Positions 8,473-17,360 of a DNA stretch of 64,000 nt are shown one piece after another. Origin of the DNA: an uncultured Pseudomonas sp. (lineage in GTDB: Bacteria; Pseudomonadota; Gammaproteobacteria; Pseudomonadales; Pseudomonadaceae); assembly GCF_946885955.1 (NCBI RefSeq), contig NZ_CAMPHI010000006.1, forward strand, positions 93,871 to 157,870, read 5' to 3'. The position numbers and the translations under genes were made by a program. Each line of letters begins with the position of its first letter. Position 1 is the stretch's first letter. The notes under the pieces were generated by a model. That model searched no databases. It saw only the letters and a program-made list of their open reading frames with translations, and was not told where the DNA came from.

Positions 8473-9156
8473 ATGAACACCTTGCTACTGATCGACGACG
8501 ACGTCGAACTCTGTGAACTGCTGGTCAGCTGGCTGACTCAGGAAGGCTTTCACGTCGGCGCCTGCCATGATGGCCAAGCGGCGCGCCATGCATTGGCCCA
8601 GCAAACACCCGACGCCGTGGTGCTCGATGTGATGCTGCCCGACGGTAGCGGCCTGGAGCTGCTCAAGCAGTTGCGTGGCGAACATCCGGAAATGCCGGTA
8701 TTGATGCTCTCGGCACGCGGCGAGCCGCTGGACCGGATCATCGGCCTGGAACTGGGCGCCGACGATTACCTGGCCAAACCATGCGACCCCCGCGAACTGA
8801 CCGCACGCCTGCGTGCCGTGCTGCGCCGCAGCCTGCCGGCGCCCGTCTCCGGCCAGTTGCAGGTGGGCGATCTGTGTTTCAGCAAGGCGCGCAGCGTAGT
8901 CAGCTTTACCGAGGGCGAACAGGAAGTGCTGCTGACCCTGTCCGAAAGCCGGGTACTCGTCGCCCTGCTCGAACACCCGGGCGAACCGGTGGACAAGCAA
9001 ACCCTGGCGCAACTGGCACTGGGGCGAAAACTGACGCTCTACGACCGCAGCCTGGACATGCACGTCAGTAATCTGCGCAAGAAACTCGGCCCCCACGCGG
9101 ACGGTCGCCCGCGCATCGTTGCGCTGCGCAGCCGTGGCTACTATTACAACCGATGA
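8473..9156 (+). CDS. cpxR: OmpR-type response regulator CpxR
   Basis: The 227-residue regulator has a receiver domain (about 1-118) with phospho-acceptor Asp52, the acidic pair in IDDD, and conserved Lys in YLAKPCDPREL. An OmpR/PhoB winged helix (about 130-227) ends with the typical LRSRGYYY. With the Spy-like gene and the sensor kinase downstream it forms a Cpx-type envelope-stress locus. The order regulator, Spy-like gene, sensor is the one I recall from Pseudomonas aeruginosa. A CpxR-box-like repeat sits just after its stop. Confidence 0.9.
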   Translation: MNTLLLIDDDVELCELLVSWLTQEGFHVGACHDGQAARHALAQQTPDAVVLDVMLPDGSGLELLKQLRGEHPEMPVLMLSARGEPLDRIIGLELGADDYLAKPCDPRELTARLRAVLRRSLPAPVSGQLQVGDLCFSKARSVVSFTEGEQEVLLTLSESRVLVALLEHPGEPVDKQTLAQLALGRKLTLYDRSLDMHVSNLRKKLGPHADGRPRIVALRSRGYYYNR

Positions 9157-9203
9157 AGTAAAACCGATGTAGCGGATGCTGAGGCGCCCTGCCCTGACGG
9201 CTC

Positions 9204-9219
9204 TTTACCCAAGCTTTAC
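9204..9219 (-). promoter_or_regulatory. CpxR-box-like direct repeat upstream of the Spy-like gene
   Basis: TTTAC occurs at 9204-9208 and 9215-9219; on the minus strand this reads GTAAA-N6-GTAAA, 11 bases centre to centre. The E. coli CpxR site is GTAAA-N(4-8)-GTAAA. It lies 81 bases before the Spy-like start, where an autoregulated Cpx system should bind. Confidence 0.55.
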
Positions 9220-9300
9220 CCTTGCCTGACAGCCCCTGACCCTGGTCACCCTAAACTGGGCTCATCCGGTATCGACCGGTTTCAGATTAGGAGACTCATC

Positions 9301-9714
9301 ATGCGCAAGACCCTCACTGCCGCTCTGTTTGTCCTGACGCTGCCAACCCTGGCGCTGGCCATGCCGATGTCCGATGGCGATGGACCTCGTCATGGCGAAC
9401 ACGGCCAACGCATGTTCCAGGAGCTGGACCTCAGCAAGCAGCAGCAACGCGAAATGCACAACTTGATGGGCGAGCAGATGAAAAGCCGCCACGAGATCAC
9501 CAAGCGTTATCTGGACAAGCTGCCCGCCGCCGAACAGAAAGCCATGCAAGATGAGCTGAAGGCGGCCCAGGAGCAGAACCAGAAAAGCATGCGCGCCCTG
9601 CTCAACCCTGAACAACAGAAAGCCTTCGACGAACACCAGAAGAAAATGCAGGAACGTCGCGCCGACCGCGAAGCGTTCAAGGCCTGGAAGGCCGAACAAG
9701 GCGACAAGAGTTAA
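9301..9714 (+). CDS. Spy/CpxP-like periplasmic protein
   Basis: The 137-residue protein has a signal peptide (about 1-20, ending LALA) and a mature part that is nearly all charged helix. It contains the LTxxQ-like element LDLSKQQQREM near residue 43 and a second, LNPEQQKAF, near residue 101. Spy and CpxP are periplasmic chaperones or Cpx inhibitors with paired LTxxQ motifs. It sits between cpxR and cpxA, has an AGGAG ribosome binding site, a CpxR-box-like sequence upstream and its own terminator. Confidence 0.85.
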   Translation: MRKTLTAALFVLTLPTLALAMPMSDGDGPRHGEHGQRMFQELDLSKQQQREMHNLMGEQMKSRHEITKRYLDKLPAAEQKAMQDELKAAQEQNQKSMRALLNPEQQKAFDEHQKKMQERRADREAFKAWKAEQGDKS

Positions 9715-9728
9715 ATTTCCAACCATGC

Positions 9729-9760
9729 AGCCCCCCGACCTCGAGTCGTGGGGGCTCTTT
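9729..9760 (+). terminator. Terminator-like hairpin after the Spy-like gene
   Basis: AGCCCCC and GGGGGCT arms with a short inner stem (GAC/GTC) are followed by CTTT. The T-run is short, so partial read-through into cpxA, which starts 17 bases later, is likely. Confidence 0.6.
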
Positions 9761-9777
9761 GTCGATAAGGATGTACC

Positions 9778-11115
9778 GTGCGTTCATTGTTCTGGCGGAT
9801 CTTTGCCAGCTTCTGGCTGGCCATCGCCCTGGTGGCGGGACTCTCGCTGCTACTGGGGCGCATGCTCAACCAGGACGCCTGGATTCTCAGCCGACACCCG
9901 GCCGTCGTGGGGCTGGCCGAAGGCTGGACCCAGCGTTACGAGCAATTCGGCCCCCAGGCCGCGCAGGACTTTCTGGAACGCCGCAAAGAGCAATTCCATA
10001 TCAATGTGCAGGTGCTCAGCGATACCGGCCAACCCCTGGTACGCGGCACCTTCCCGCCCCGCGCAGCCGCCTTCGAGGCCCGCGAAGGCGACCGTAAACG
10101 CCTCCCCTGGCGTCGCTTCAATGCCGAGTACAGCAGCCCTTCGAGCGCGGAAACCTACCTGTTCATTTATCGCATCCCGCATCCACAACTGGCCGCCTGG
10201 CAACGCGACAGCCTGCTGCTGCCCTTCAGCGCCCTGGTGATCGCGCTGGTGGTGCTGACCCTGTTCAGCGTCCTGCTGACCTTGTCCATCACCCGCCCAC
10301 TGAATCGCCTGCGCGGGGCGGTGCATGACCTGGGCCAAACCGTCTACCAGCAAAACAGCCTGGAGCGCCTGGCCAAGCGCCGCGACGAACTGGGCGTGCT
10401 GGCCGGCGACTTCAACCGCATGGGTGCACGCCTGCAAGGATTGATCGGCAGCCAGCGGCAACTACTGCGCGATGTCTCCCATGAACTGCGCTCGCCGCTG
10501 GCGCGCCTGCGTATCGCCCTGGCTCTGGCCGAACGAGCGGAGCCCGAAGAGCGCGACAAACTCTGGCCGCGCCTGCATCGCGAGTGCGATCGCCTGGATG
10601 CCTTGATCGGTGAAATCCTCACGCTCGCACGCCTGGATACCGATCTGGGGGCGGCGCAACCGATCGATCTCACGGCCATGTTGCTCAAGGTACGGGACGA
10701 GGCGCTGATCGATGCCCCGGAACATCAGCTGAGGCTCCAGGCGCAACCCGGCATCCAGATCAATGGCTGGCCGGACCTGCTCCAGCGCGCCGTGGAAAAC
10801 CTGCTGCGCAACGCCTGGCGTTTCAACCCCGCCGGCCAGCCGATCGAGCTTGGCGTGACCCGGCAAGCCGACGAGTTATGCCTGAGCGTGCGCGACCACG
10901 GCCCCGGCGCCAGCGAGGATTGCCTGCCGCGCCTCGGCGAACCGTTTTTTCGCGCCCCCGGGCAAACCTCCGGCGGCTACGGCCTGGGCCTGGCCATTGC
11001 CCGTCGCGCCGCCGAGCGGCATGGCGGGCGCCTGGAGCTGGGCAATCATCCGCAAGGGGGATTCAACGCCCGCTTGTACCTACCCTTGAATTCGGCCGCT
11101 CAACCGGCCGCGTGA
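9778..11115 (+). CDS. cpxA: Sensor histidine kinase CpxA (CpxS)
   Basis: The 445-residue inner-membrane kinase has TM1 (about 7-28), a periplasmic loop of roughly 115 residues, TM2 (about 148-170) and a HAMP domain (about 172-225). A HisKA domain follows, with phospho-acceptor His235 in RDVSHELRSPL. The HATPase domain has the N box (NLLRNAWRFNP), G1 (DHGPG) and G2 (GYGLGLAIA). It should phosphorylate the CpxR encoded upstream in response to envelope damage. The start is GTG, with AAGGA six bases before it. Its stop faces the nitroreductase gene. Confidence 0.9.
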   Translation: MRSLFWRIFASFWLAIALVAGLSLLLGRMLNQDAWILSRHPAVVGLAEGWTQRYEQFGPQAAQDFLERRKEQFHINVQVLSDTGQPLVRGTFPPRAAAFEAREGDRKRLPWRRFNAEYSSPSSAETYLFIYRIPHPQLAAWQRDSLLLPFSALVIALVVLTLFSVLLTLSITRPLNRLRGAVHDLGQTVYQQNSLERLAKRRDELGVLAGDFNRMGARLQGLIGSQRQLLRDVSHELRSPLARLRIALALAERAEPEERDKLWPRLHRECDRLDALIGEILTLARLDTDLGAAQPIDLTAMLLKVRDEALIDAPEHQLRLQAQPGIQINGWPDLLQRAVENLLRNAWRFNPAGQPIELGVTRQADELCLSVRDHGPGASEDCLPRLGEPFFRAPGQTSGGYGLGLAIARRAAERHGGRLELGNHPQGGFNARLYLPLNSAAQPAA

Positions 11116-11169
11116 CAGGCCAACAAGGCGCCGGCCAATGGCGAGCGGCGCCAGGTTTTCCCCAGGTTG

Positions 11170-11736
11170 TCAGCCGGGCCAGGCACTGACGAAGTCCTCC
11201 ACCGGCACATCCGGCGGCGTGCGCAGCTCACGCTCAGGGGTACCCAGGTAGAGAAAGCCGATAATCTGCTCGTTTTCACTCAAGCCCAGCCCCTTCGCCA
11301 CATGCGCGTTGTAGGCCAGTTCGCCGGTGCGCCAAACCGCGCCGATGCCCTGCACATGCGCCGCAAGCAGAATGCCATGCGCGGCGCAGCCCGCGGCAAG
11401 GAGCTGCTCCTGGGCCGGCACCTTGAAATGGTTCTGGATATTGGCGATCACCACGATCAGCAAGGGTGCGCGCAGCGGCATCGCGCGCACCTTGGCCAAC
11501 TGCTGTTCATCTGGCGCGCCCTGCTCGGCAGCGGCGACCTGGGCCTGAGCGAACAGCTCGCCCAGATGTTCACGCCCGGCGCCTTCTATGGTGAGAAAGC
11601 GCCAGGGCCGTAAAACTGCATGATCGGGCGCACGCAGCGCGGCGCGGAACAACAGCTCTCGCTGAGCGGCATCCGGCCCCGGTTCTACCAGACGCGGCAC
11701 AGAAACCCGGTTGAGCAACGCATCAAGCGCATCCAT
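11170..11736 (-). CDS. NAD(P)H nitroreductase, YdjA type
   Basis: A 188-residue flavin reductase of the small nitroreductase family. It matches E. coli YdjA in MDALDALLNRVSV..RL at the N-terminus, RAPDHAVLRPWRF (FMN binding) and GAVWRTGELAYN. The C-terminal stretch IIGFLYLGTPE is also shared. The physiological substrate of YdjA is not known. The ATG at 11736 has GGGAG nine bases upstream; the 25 upstream codons of open frame do not match the family. Confidence 0.9.
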   Translation of the reverse strand: MDALDALLNRVSVPRLVEPGPDAAQRELLFRAALRAPDHAVLRPWRFLTIEGAGREHLGELFAQAQVAAAEQGAPDEQQLAKVRAMPLRAPLLIVVIANIQNHFKVPAQEQLLAAGCAAHGILLAAHVQGIGAVWRTGELAYNAHVAKGLGLSENEQIIGFLYLGTPERELRTPPDVPVEDFVSAWPG

Positions 11737-11863
11737 CTGCAATCTCCCAAAATACACAAAGGGCGATTCTAGGGCCTGCAGCGGTTTGATGGCGAGCCGC
11801 GTGACCACCACGCCCCGCTCAATCGCGCTGGATTGCCGACCAATACCAGAGCAGCTGCCAACG

Positions 11864-12235
11864 CTAGGCTACGCGCTCCGGCTGGATACCCGGTTGCAAC
11901 GGCGGCACCAGCGGCGGGAGACCATGGGCCCGACGAGCGTCGTCGCAGCGCGGGTTGTGCTCGCCATTGACCCAGGACGCCTCGAATTCACGGCAGGGGC
12001 TGGAGCGCTTTTCATACAGGGTGCAACGCACACCACCACCCACTTCGCCAAGCAGGGCTACGCAGCGCGCCGGCTTATGCTCGGTGCCGCGCATGGCGAC
12101 CCGATGCGGGGTGATCAGCACCACCTGATCATCGGGCACAGTACCGCCGGCCGACTGGCATTCACCCCAAAAGAAAGACACACGAAAATGCGCGCAGCAA
12201 GCGCCGCACGTAAGGCAAGGATTAGTGTTCGACAT
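11864..12235 (-). CDS. YkgJ-family cysteine-cluster protein
   Basis: The 123-residue protein begins MSNTNPCLTCGACCAHFR. This CxxCGxCC pattern with later cysteines (ARCVAL, VRCTLYEKRSSPCREF) is the signature of the YkgJ (CxxCxxCC, UPF0153) family, thought to bind zinc or an Fe-S cluster. The biochemical role is unknown. I chose the ATG at 12235 because it sits directly before the cysteine cluster; a TTG nine codons upstream is possible. It has no operon partner here. Confidence 0.85.
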   Translation of the reverse strand: MSNTNPCLTCGACCAHFRVSFFWGECQSAGGTVPDDQVVLITPHRVAMRGTEHKPARCVALLGEVGGGVRCTLYEKRSSPCREFEASWVNGEHNPRCDDARRAHGLPPLVPPLQPGIQPERVA

Positions 12236-12560
12236 GATTTTAGAGGGCTCAGAAACCGGCAAGGGCCGGCACCTGGGGGGCTATTCTATGCTGCGCCGGG
12301 CGCTTGTAAAGCGGGCGGCAGAATTTCTTTTTGGCGCCGCTGCAACGATCAGCGGCAACCCGCGCGCGCCCCTTGAAACCACCGTGGTCAGGCGCTTTCG
12401 GCGCCGCCGTAGCAGCCCGCTGGCGGACGCTTATCGGCCCCAAGCCAGGCGCTTTTCTCGCCGACTTTCGCCCGCTCGATAAGAGATTCGGCCACTTCGC
12501 TTACGGTTCCCTGGCTGTTGGCTCTAGAATGGCGGCACTTTTCCCGCGGAAACCCCTTCA
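12236..12560. other. Gap between the YkgJ-like gene and trkH
   Basis: 325 bases with no convincing gene. On the minus strand a short frame contains RCSGAKKKFC, vaguely like a SEC-C zinc motif, but it lacks the full CxC-x8-C pattern and a ribosome binding site. The trkH promoter is presumably here. Confidence 0.5.
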
Positions 12561-14012
12561 ATGGCTTGGCCGACCATACGAATTATCGCGTTCATCAATG
12601 GAATTTTCCTGATTACCCTGGCGGCGGGCATGATAGTTCCGCTGCTGACCTTGCTGATTTTCGAACGGCACTACGAACTGAAGGCCTTTCTCTGGTCCAG
12701 CCTGATCACCGTCATCGCAGGTCTCGCCATGGTGGCGCAGGGCCGTCCGCAACATACCCAGCTGCGCCCCCGCGACATGTATATGCTGACCACCGCCAGT
12801 TGGCTGATCGTCTGCATCTTCGCCGCGCTGCCCATGACCCTGATCCAACATATCAGCTACACGGACGCGTTCTTCGAAACCATGTCCGGCATTACCACCA
12901 CCGGCTCGACGATTCTTTCCGGTCTGGATGACACCTCGCCGGGCCTGTTGATCTGGCGCTCCATGCTGCAGTGGCTGGGCGGCATCGGCTTTATCGGCAT
13001 GGCCGTAGCGATCCTGCCGCTGCTGCGGGTCGGGGGCATGCGCCTGTTCCAGACCGAATCCTCGGATTGGGGCGAAAAGGTCATGCCGCGCTCGCATATG
13101 GCGGCCAAGTACATCATTTCGATCTTCGTCGGCCTGACCCTGTTCGGCATCGTCGCCTTCCACCTCTCGGGCATGAGCTGGTTCGATGCGATCAACCATG
13201 CAATGACGGCGATATCGACCGGTGGCTACTCCACCTCGGACAACTCCATCGGCAATTTCGGCCCCGCCACCCATTGGGTCGCCGTCGTCCTGATGATCCT
13301 CGGCGGCCTGCCCTTCACCCTGTATGTGGCGACCATCCGCGGTAACCGCAAGGCCCTGCTGAAAGATGAACAGGTCCGCGGCTTCCTCGGACTGCTGGCC
13401 GCCACCTGCCTGATATTCAGCGTCTGGTTCTGGATGCACTCCGACTACGAATTCCTCGATGCACTGCGCATCGTGACCCTGAACGTCGTTTCCGTGGTGA
13501 CCACTACCGGCTTTGCCCTTGGTGACTACAGTCAATGGGGCGACTTCGCGGTGATGATGTTCTTTTACCTGACATTCGTCGGCGCTTGCTCGGGCTCGAC
13601 CTCCGGCGGCTTGAAGATTTTCCGCTTCCAGGTCGCCTATACCCTACTGCGCAGCGGACTGACCCAATTGGTGCACCCGCGCGCAGTGATCAAGCAACAG
13701 TACAACGGCCATAACCTTGACGAAGAAATCGTCCGTTCGATCCTGACGTTCTCGTTCTTCTTCACCGTCACCATCGGCGCCATCGCCCTGGGCCTGACGA
13801 TGATCGGGCTGGACTGGATCACCGCGCTGACCGGTGCCGCCACGGCGGTGTGCAACGTCGGTCCCGGGCTGGGACCGATCATCGGGCCGGCCGGCAACTT
13901 CTCGTCCCTGCCGGACGCCGCCAAATGGCTGCTGTCGCTGGGCATGCTGCTCGGCCGACTGGAAATCCTTACCGTATTGGTGCTGGTCACCCGCACCTTC
14001 TGGCGTCACTGA
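12561..14012 (+). CDS. trkH: Trk-type potassium transporter TrkH
   Basis: The 483-residue inner-membrane protein is the ion-conducting subunit of the Trk K+ uptake system, which works with the cytosolic NAD-binding TrkA (not in this window). It has the usual hydrophobic pattern of four M1-P-M2 repeats with filter-like loops (GITTTGST, AISTGGYST, TTTGFALGD, TAVCNVGPGLG). The charged RVGGMRLFQTESSD loop typical of TrkH is present. The length equals that of E. coli TrkH. The gene stands alone. Confidence 0.95.
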   Translation: MAWPTIRIIAFINGIFLITLAAGMIVPLLTLLIFERHYELKAFLWSSLITVIAGLAMVAQGRPQHTQLRPRDMYMLTTASWLIVCIFAALPMTLIQHISYTDAFFETMSGITTTGSTILSGLDDTSPGLLIWRSMLQWLGGIGFIGMAVAILPLLRVGGMRLFQTESSDWGEKVMPRSHMAAKYIISIFVGLTLFGIVAFHLSGMSWFDAINHAMTAISTGGYSTSDNSIGNFGPATHWVAVVLMILGGLPFTLYVATIRGNRKALLKDEQVRGFLGLLAATCLIFSVWFWMHSDYEFLDALRIVTLNVVSVVTTTGFALGDYSQWGDFAVMMFFYLTFVGACSGSTSGGLKIFRFQVAYTLLRSGLTQLVHPRAVIKQQYNGHNLDEEIVRSILTFSFFFTVTIGAIALGLTMIGLDWITALTGAATAVCNVGPGLGPIIGPAGNFSSLPDAAKWLLSLGMLLGRLEILTVLVLVTRTFWRH

Positions 14013-14064
14013 CAGGCCGGCTGTCACTGACACACCGGGCACCTGGCCATTGGCACTCTGCAAT

Positions 14065-14146
14065 CTTGGGGCGAGCTTTTGCCCGCGGAGCCCCTGCTGG
14101 CTGCCGGCCGATTGCTTGATGAATATGGTGAAAAGCTCGCCCCAAG
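14065..14146. repeat. Perfect 16-bp inverted repeat downstream of trkH
   Basis: CTTGGGGCGAGCTTTT (14065-14080) and its exact complement AAAAGCTCGCCCCAAG (14131-14146) enclose 50 bases; the flanks are partly symmetrical. It is non-coding and looks like a small palindromic mobile or REP-type element. Confidence 0.7.
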
Positions 14147-14189
14147 GTCGCAATGCTGTTTACTTATGCCAAGTGAGCAGCACTTTTCT

Positions 14190-14257
14190 GTAGCCCGGAT
14201 GGAATCCGGGGACCTCTGGCGCCTGCACAACCGCTCCCGGATTGCATCCAGGCTACG
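14190..14257. repeat. GTAGCCCGG/CCGGGCTAC-type inverted repeat element
   Basis: GTAGCCCGGATGGAATCCGG (from 14190) faces CCCGGATTGCATCCAGGCTA (from 14236). Related units occur at 2874 and 63531-63690. Apart from this, the 16-bp inverted repeat and the terminator, 14013-14454 shows nothing coding. Confidence 0.7.
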
Positions 14258-14411
14258 CGTTGGGTACCCGGCGTACGGTAAATGCCCCGAGATGCCGCTT
14301 AAGTGAACGGCACTACGCCCCGAGGTCGGGCCTCCTACACTATCCGCACCATTCGATACTTGCGTATAAATCAAACAGCGCGTGCAACACGCAATTGGGA
14401 CAGCGCCATAA

Positions 14412-14440
14412 AAAAGGCCGGTCATATGACCGGCCTTTAT
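14412..14440. terminator. Intrinsic terminator after the ComEA-like gene
   Basis: A perfect self-complementary stem AAAGGCCGGTCA/TGACCGGCCTTT with A- and T-rich flanks lies 15 bases past the leftward ComEA-like stop. It can also act on rightward transcripts. Confidence 0.85.
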
Positions 14441-14454
14441 TCAACATGACTGCG

Positions 14455-14778
14455 TCAATTCACACTCAACCTATCGCGGTTCCTCTCCATGATGGACGCC
14501 CCGATACCTTTGACTTCAAGTAATTCATCGACCGATGCAAACTTACCATGCTCCTCGCGATAGGCCACGATGGCCTCCGCTCTGACCTGGCCAATCCCTA
14601 ACAACTCACGCTGCAAAGTAGCGACATCGGCGGAATTGAGATCGACTTGAGCAACCGCAGCAACCTGAACCTCCTCGGCCTGGCTGGCTGGTTTTGGAGA
14701 GATCTCGGCGGCCGAAACAGCTAGCGACGCGGAGGCAAACAGCGCGAATAACAGGGAACTGAGTCGTGCTTTAAACAT
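14455..14778 (-). CDS. ComEA-like helix-hairpin-helix protein
   Basis: The 107-residue exported protein has a signal peptide (about 1-24, ending AVSAA), a short linker, and a C-terminal double helix-hairpin-helix DNA-binding domain. That domain reads VDLNSADVATLQRELLGIG and LLEVKGIGASI, with the typical 'DLNxA' opening. ComEA proteins bind incoming DNA in the periplasm during natural transformation, but many Gram-negatives carry such short versions whose role is unproven. The ATG at 14778 follows AAGGA by eight bases. Single gene with its own terminator. Confidence 0.88.
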   Translation of the reverse strand: MFKARLSSLLFALFASASLAVSAAEISPKPASQAEEVQVAAVAQVDLNSADVATLQRELLGIGQVRAEAIVAYREEHGKFASVDELLEVKGIGASIMERNRDRLSVN

Positions 14779-14954
14779 GTTGTGAGTCCTTTCGTGAGTT
14801 TCGATAACGTGGGACATCCCGCTCCACGTTTTTAAAAACTAGCCGCTGTCGGCGCTCTGTCAACTTTATCGAAGGATTTTTCGAAAATTTCCTGTCGCCT
14901 ATTCAGGAAAGCCCCCCTCGCCCGCTGCACCTGACGCCACTGGATGCGCCATCG

Positions 14955-16733
14955 CTATTGCTGCAAGTGCCCGTAGAGCTTCGCATAGAGGCCACCATCG
15001 GCGATCAGCTGCTGATGGCCACCGTCCTCGGCGATACTGCCACCATCGAACACCAATACCCGGTCCGCCTGCTTAACCGCCGACAAGCGATGGGCGATGA
15101 TCAGCGTCGTGCGCCCGCGCAGAAACTGATTGAGGGCCTGGTGCAGGGCGTACTCGGTGGCCGCATCCAGGGCCGAGGTCGCTTCGTCGAGGATCACCAC
15201 CTTGGGCTCGGCGAGCACCATCCGGGCGATTGCCAGACGCTGGCGCTGCCCGCCGGATAGACGCACCCCGGAGCGTCCAACGATGCTGTCCAGGCGATTC
15301 GGCAGCATACGAATGGTATCGGCCAACTGGGCGATTTCCAGGGCTCGCCAACAGGCGTCGTCGCTACGCTCGCGGCCCATGCACAGATTCGCCCGCACCG
15401 TGTCGTTGAACAGCGCCGGATGTTGCAGCACCACGGCAACGTTTTCGCGCACGCACTCGAGGCCAATTTCCTCCTGGCTGCAGCCGCCAAAGCGAATGCT
15501 CCCGGCCTGGGGCGTATAGAGGCCGAGCAGCAGCTGCACCAGGGTACTTTTGCCGCCGCCACTGGCGCCGACGATGGCGACCTTTTCCCCGGGCGCGATG
15601 CTCAGGTTGAGTTGTTTGAGCACCGGTTCGTCGCCATAGGCGAAGGTCAGGTTGCTGACCTCGATACCAACGGTATCGTGCCCGCGAAACGGATCGACGC
15701 GCCCGGGATACTGTGGCTCATCGGCGCGCGCCAGCAGTTGATTGATCCGCGTCAGCGCGCCGCCAGCGGCATAGAAGGCGTATTGCAGGCTGAGCAATTG
15801 CTCGACCGGACCGATCATGAACCACAGGTAGCTGAACACCGCGAGCATCTGACCGATCGACAGATCGGAAAACAGCACGGTGATCATCGCCGCCGCACGA
15901 AACACATCGATGCCGAACTGGAACAGCAAGCCACTGGCACGATTCGAGGCGTCGGTTTTCCACTGCGAGGCCACCGCGTGATCACGCACCTCGCGCGCCT
16001 TGCCGCCCAGGCGCCCGAGGAAATGGCCCTGGCGGTTACCCGCGCGGATTTCCTGAATGGCTTCCAGGGTTTCGGTCAGCGCCTGGGTAAAACTCGAGGT
16101 GCTGTCGTTCTCCAGCTTCTTCAGGTGCTTGACCCGCTTGCCCAGCAGCACGGTGGCGTAGATCACCAGCGGATTGAACAGCAGAATCAGCAGCGCCAGC
16201 TGCCAGTGCATCCAGATCAGAATCGCCGAGGTCCCGGCCAGCGTCAGCATCGCCACCAGAAACCGGCTCAGGGTCTCGCCGACGAACTTGTCGAGGGTCT
16301 CCAGATCGGTCACCAGGTGGGTGGTAACGGTACCGCCGCCGAGACTTTCGTATTCGCCGAGGGAAATGCGCTTGAGGCGCTCGATCAGACGGATGCGGAT
16401 GCGGTAGACGATGTCCTTGGACAAACGGGCGAACTGGCGCGCCTGCAGCACGTTGAAGACCAGCGCCGAACCCCGTAGCAGCAAGGTCAGCACCAGCATC
16501 AAACCGATATAGCCGACCGCGACCTGCCAGTCGGCGGGCAGAAACTTGTTCATCACCTGCAACGCGGCATTGCCGTCGTGCAGCAGCACTTCGTCCACCA
16601 GCAAGGGCAACAGCAACGGAATCGGTACGCTGCACAGCGTCGCCAGAACGGCCACCAGGTTAGCCAGGATCAGGGCCTTCTTATGGTGCAACGCGAGCCG
16701 ACGAACTTCTGCCCAGCTCAAGCGATCAGGCAT
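14955..16733 (-). CDS. ABC exporter (fused membrane and ATPase domains)
   Basis: The 592-residue half-transporter has six predicted membrane helices in residues 1-310 and an ATPase domain after about 345. The motifs are Walker A (GASGGGKST), ABC signature (LSGGQRQR), Walker B (VVILDEATSALD) and the H-loop (IIAHRLS). It belongs to the MsbA/lipid and multidrug exporter superfamily; the cargo cannot be told from sequence. The ATG at 16733 has GGAG nine bases upstream and overlaps the DsbA-like stop by eight bases; the GTG three codons earlier has poor spacing. Confidence 0.9.
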   Translation of the reverse strand: MPDRLSWAEVRRLALHHKKALILANLVAVLATLCSVPIPLLLPLLVDEVLLHDGNAALQVMNKFLPADWQVAVGYIGLMLVLTLLLRGSALVFNVLQARQFARLSKDIVYRIRIRLIERLKRISLGEYESLGGGTVTTHLVTDLETLDKFVGETLSRFLVAMLTLAGTSAILIWMHWQLALLILLFNPLVIYATVLLGKRVKHLKKLENDSTSSFTQALTETLEAIQEIRAGNRQGHFLGRLGGKAREVRDHAVASQWKTDASNRASGLLFQFGIDVFRAAAMITVLFSDLSIGQMLAVFSYLWFMIGPVEQLLSLQYAFYAAGGALTRINQLLARADEPQYPGRVDPFRGHDTVGIEVSNLTFAYGDEPVLKQLNLSIAPGEKVAIVGASGGGKSTLVQLLLGLYTPQAGSIRFGGCSQEEIGLECVRENVAVVLQHPALFNDTVRANLCMGRERSDDACWRALEIAQLADTIRMLPNRLDSIVGRSGVRLSGGQRQRLAIARMVLAEPKVVILDEATSALDAATEYALHQALNQFLRGRTTLIIAHRLSAVKQADRVLVFDGGSIAEDGGHQQLIADGGLYAKLYGHLQQ

Positions 16734-17358
16734 GGGCGCCACGCTCCAGCCAGCGCGCGAGCAACGGCTGCAGCGCCTCGAGCGGCTGGTAACCGTTGGT
16801 CAGCAAGGCCAGTTGCCCGTCACGCTCGGCCAACAGTGTGGGGAAGCCAGCGATGCCCAGGTCCTGCACCCAGCTGAAATCGGCCGACGTGGCAGCGCGC
16901 TGTTCGGCGCTGTCGAAGGCTTCGGCGAACACGATACGGGGGATGCCCGCTTGCTCGGCCAGCTCGACCAGCACACTGGCGCGGGTCACATCCTTGCCTT
17001 CGGCGTAAAACGCACGCTGGATCAACTTCGCCAGCGGCCAGGCGCTTGGCCTGTCGAGATTGCGCGCGGTAACCACCGCCCGGCAGGCCGGCTCGGTGTC
17101 GTAGACCATGCCCAGGGGCAGGCCATCGGTAAAATTGAACAGCTGGCCGGTACTGGCGTTGACCGCTTGCCAATATCCCAGATAACGCACCCGCGAAGCG
17201 GCATCGATCGCCACGCTGTCGCGGCGCAAACCGCCGAGCACCAGATCCACACCGAGACCTGCGGCACCCGCCTGCTCAGCGAGGGCGTCCAGCACCGGGG
17301 CGAAACCCCAGCACCAGGAGCACATCGGGTCCATCACGTAGAGCAGGCGCGCTTGCAT
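16726..17358 (-). CDS. DsbA-family thioredoxin-fold protein (FrnE-like)
   Basis: The 210-residue cytosolic protein has the redox motif CSWC (Cys13 and Cys16) in YVMDPMCSWCWGF, followed by the helical DsbA insertion. The cis-Pro region is IAGFPTLLAE. There is no signal peptide. It is of the kind annotated as DsbA-family protein or protein-disulfide isomerase and is often involved in oxidative or metal stress; substrates are unknown. It sits two bases after trhO and overlaps the ABC exporter gene, so the three leftward genes are likely cotranscribed. Confidence 0.85.
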   Translation of the reverse strand: MQARLLYVMDPMCSWCWGFAPVLDALAEQAGAAGLGVDLVLGGLRRDSVAIDAASRVRYLGYWQAVNASTGQLFNFTDGLPLGMVYDTEPACRAVVTARNLDRPSAWPLAKLIQRAFYAEGKDVTRASVLVELAEQAGIPRIVFAEAFDSAEQRAATSADFSWVQDLGIAGFPTLLAERDGQLALLTNGYQPLEALQPLLARWLERGAHA

Positions 17359-17360
17359 GG

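Noticed and set aside
12249..12443. Short minus-strand frame with a SEC-C-like RCSGAKKKFC
   Set aside because: It lacks the full zinc pattern, a ribosome binding site and a credible start.
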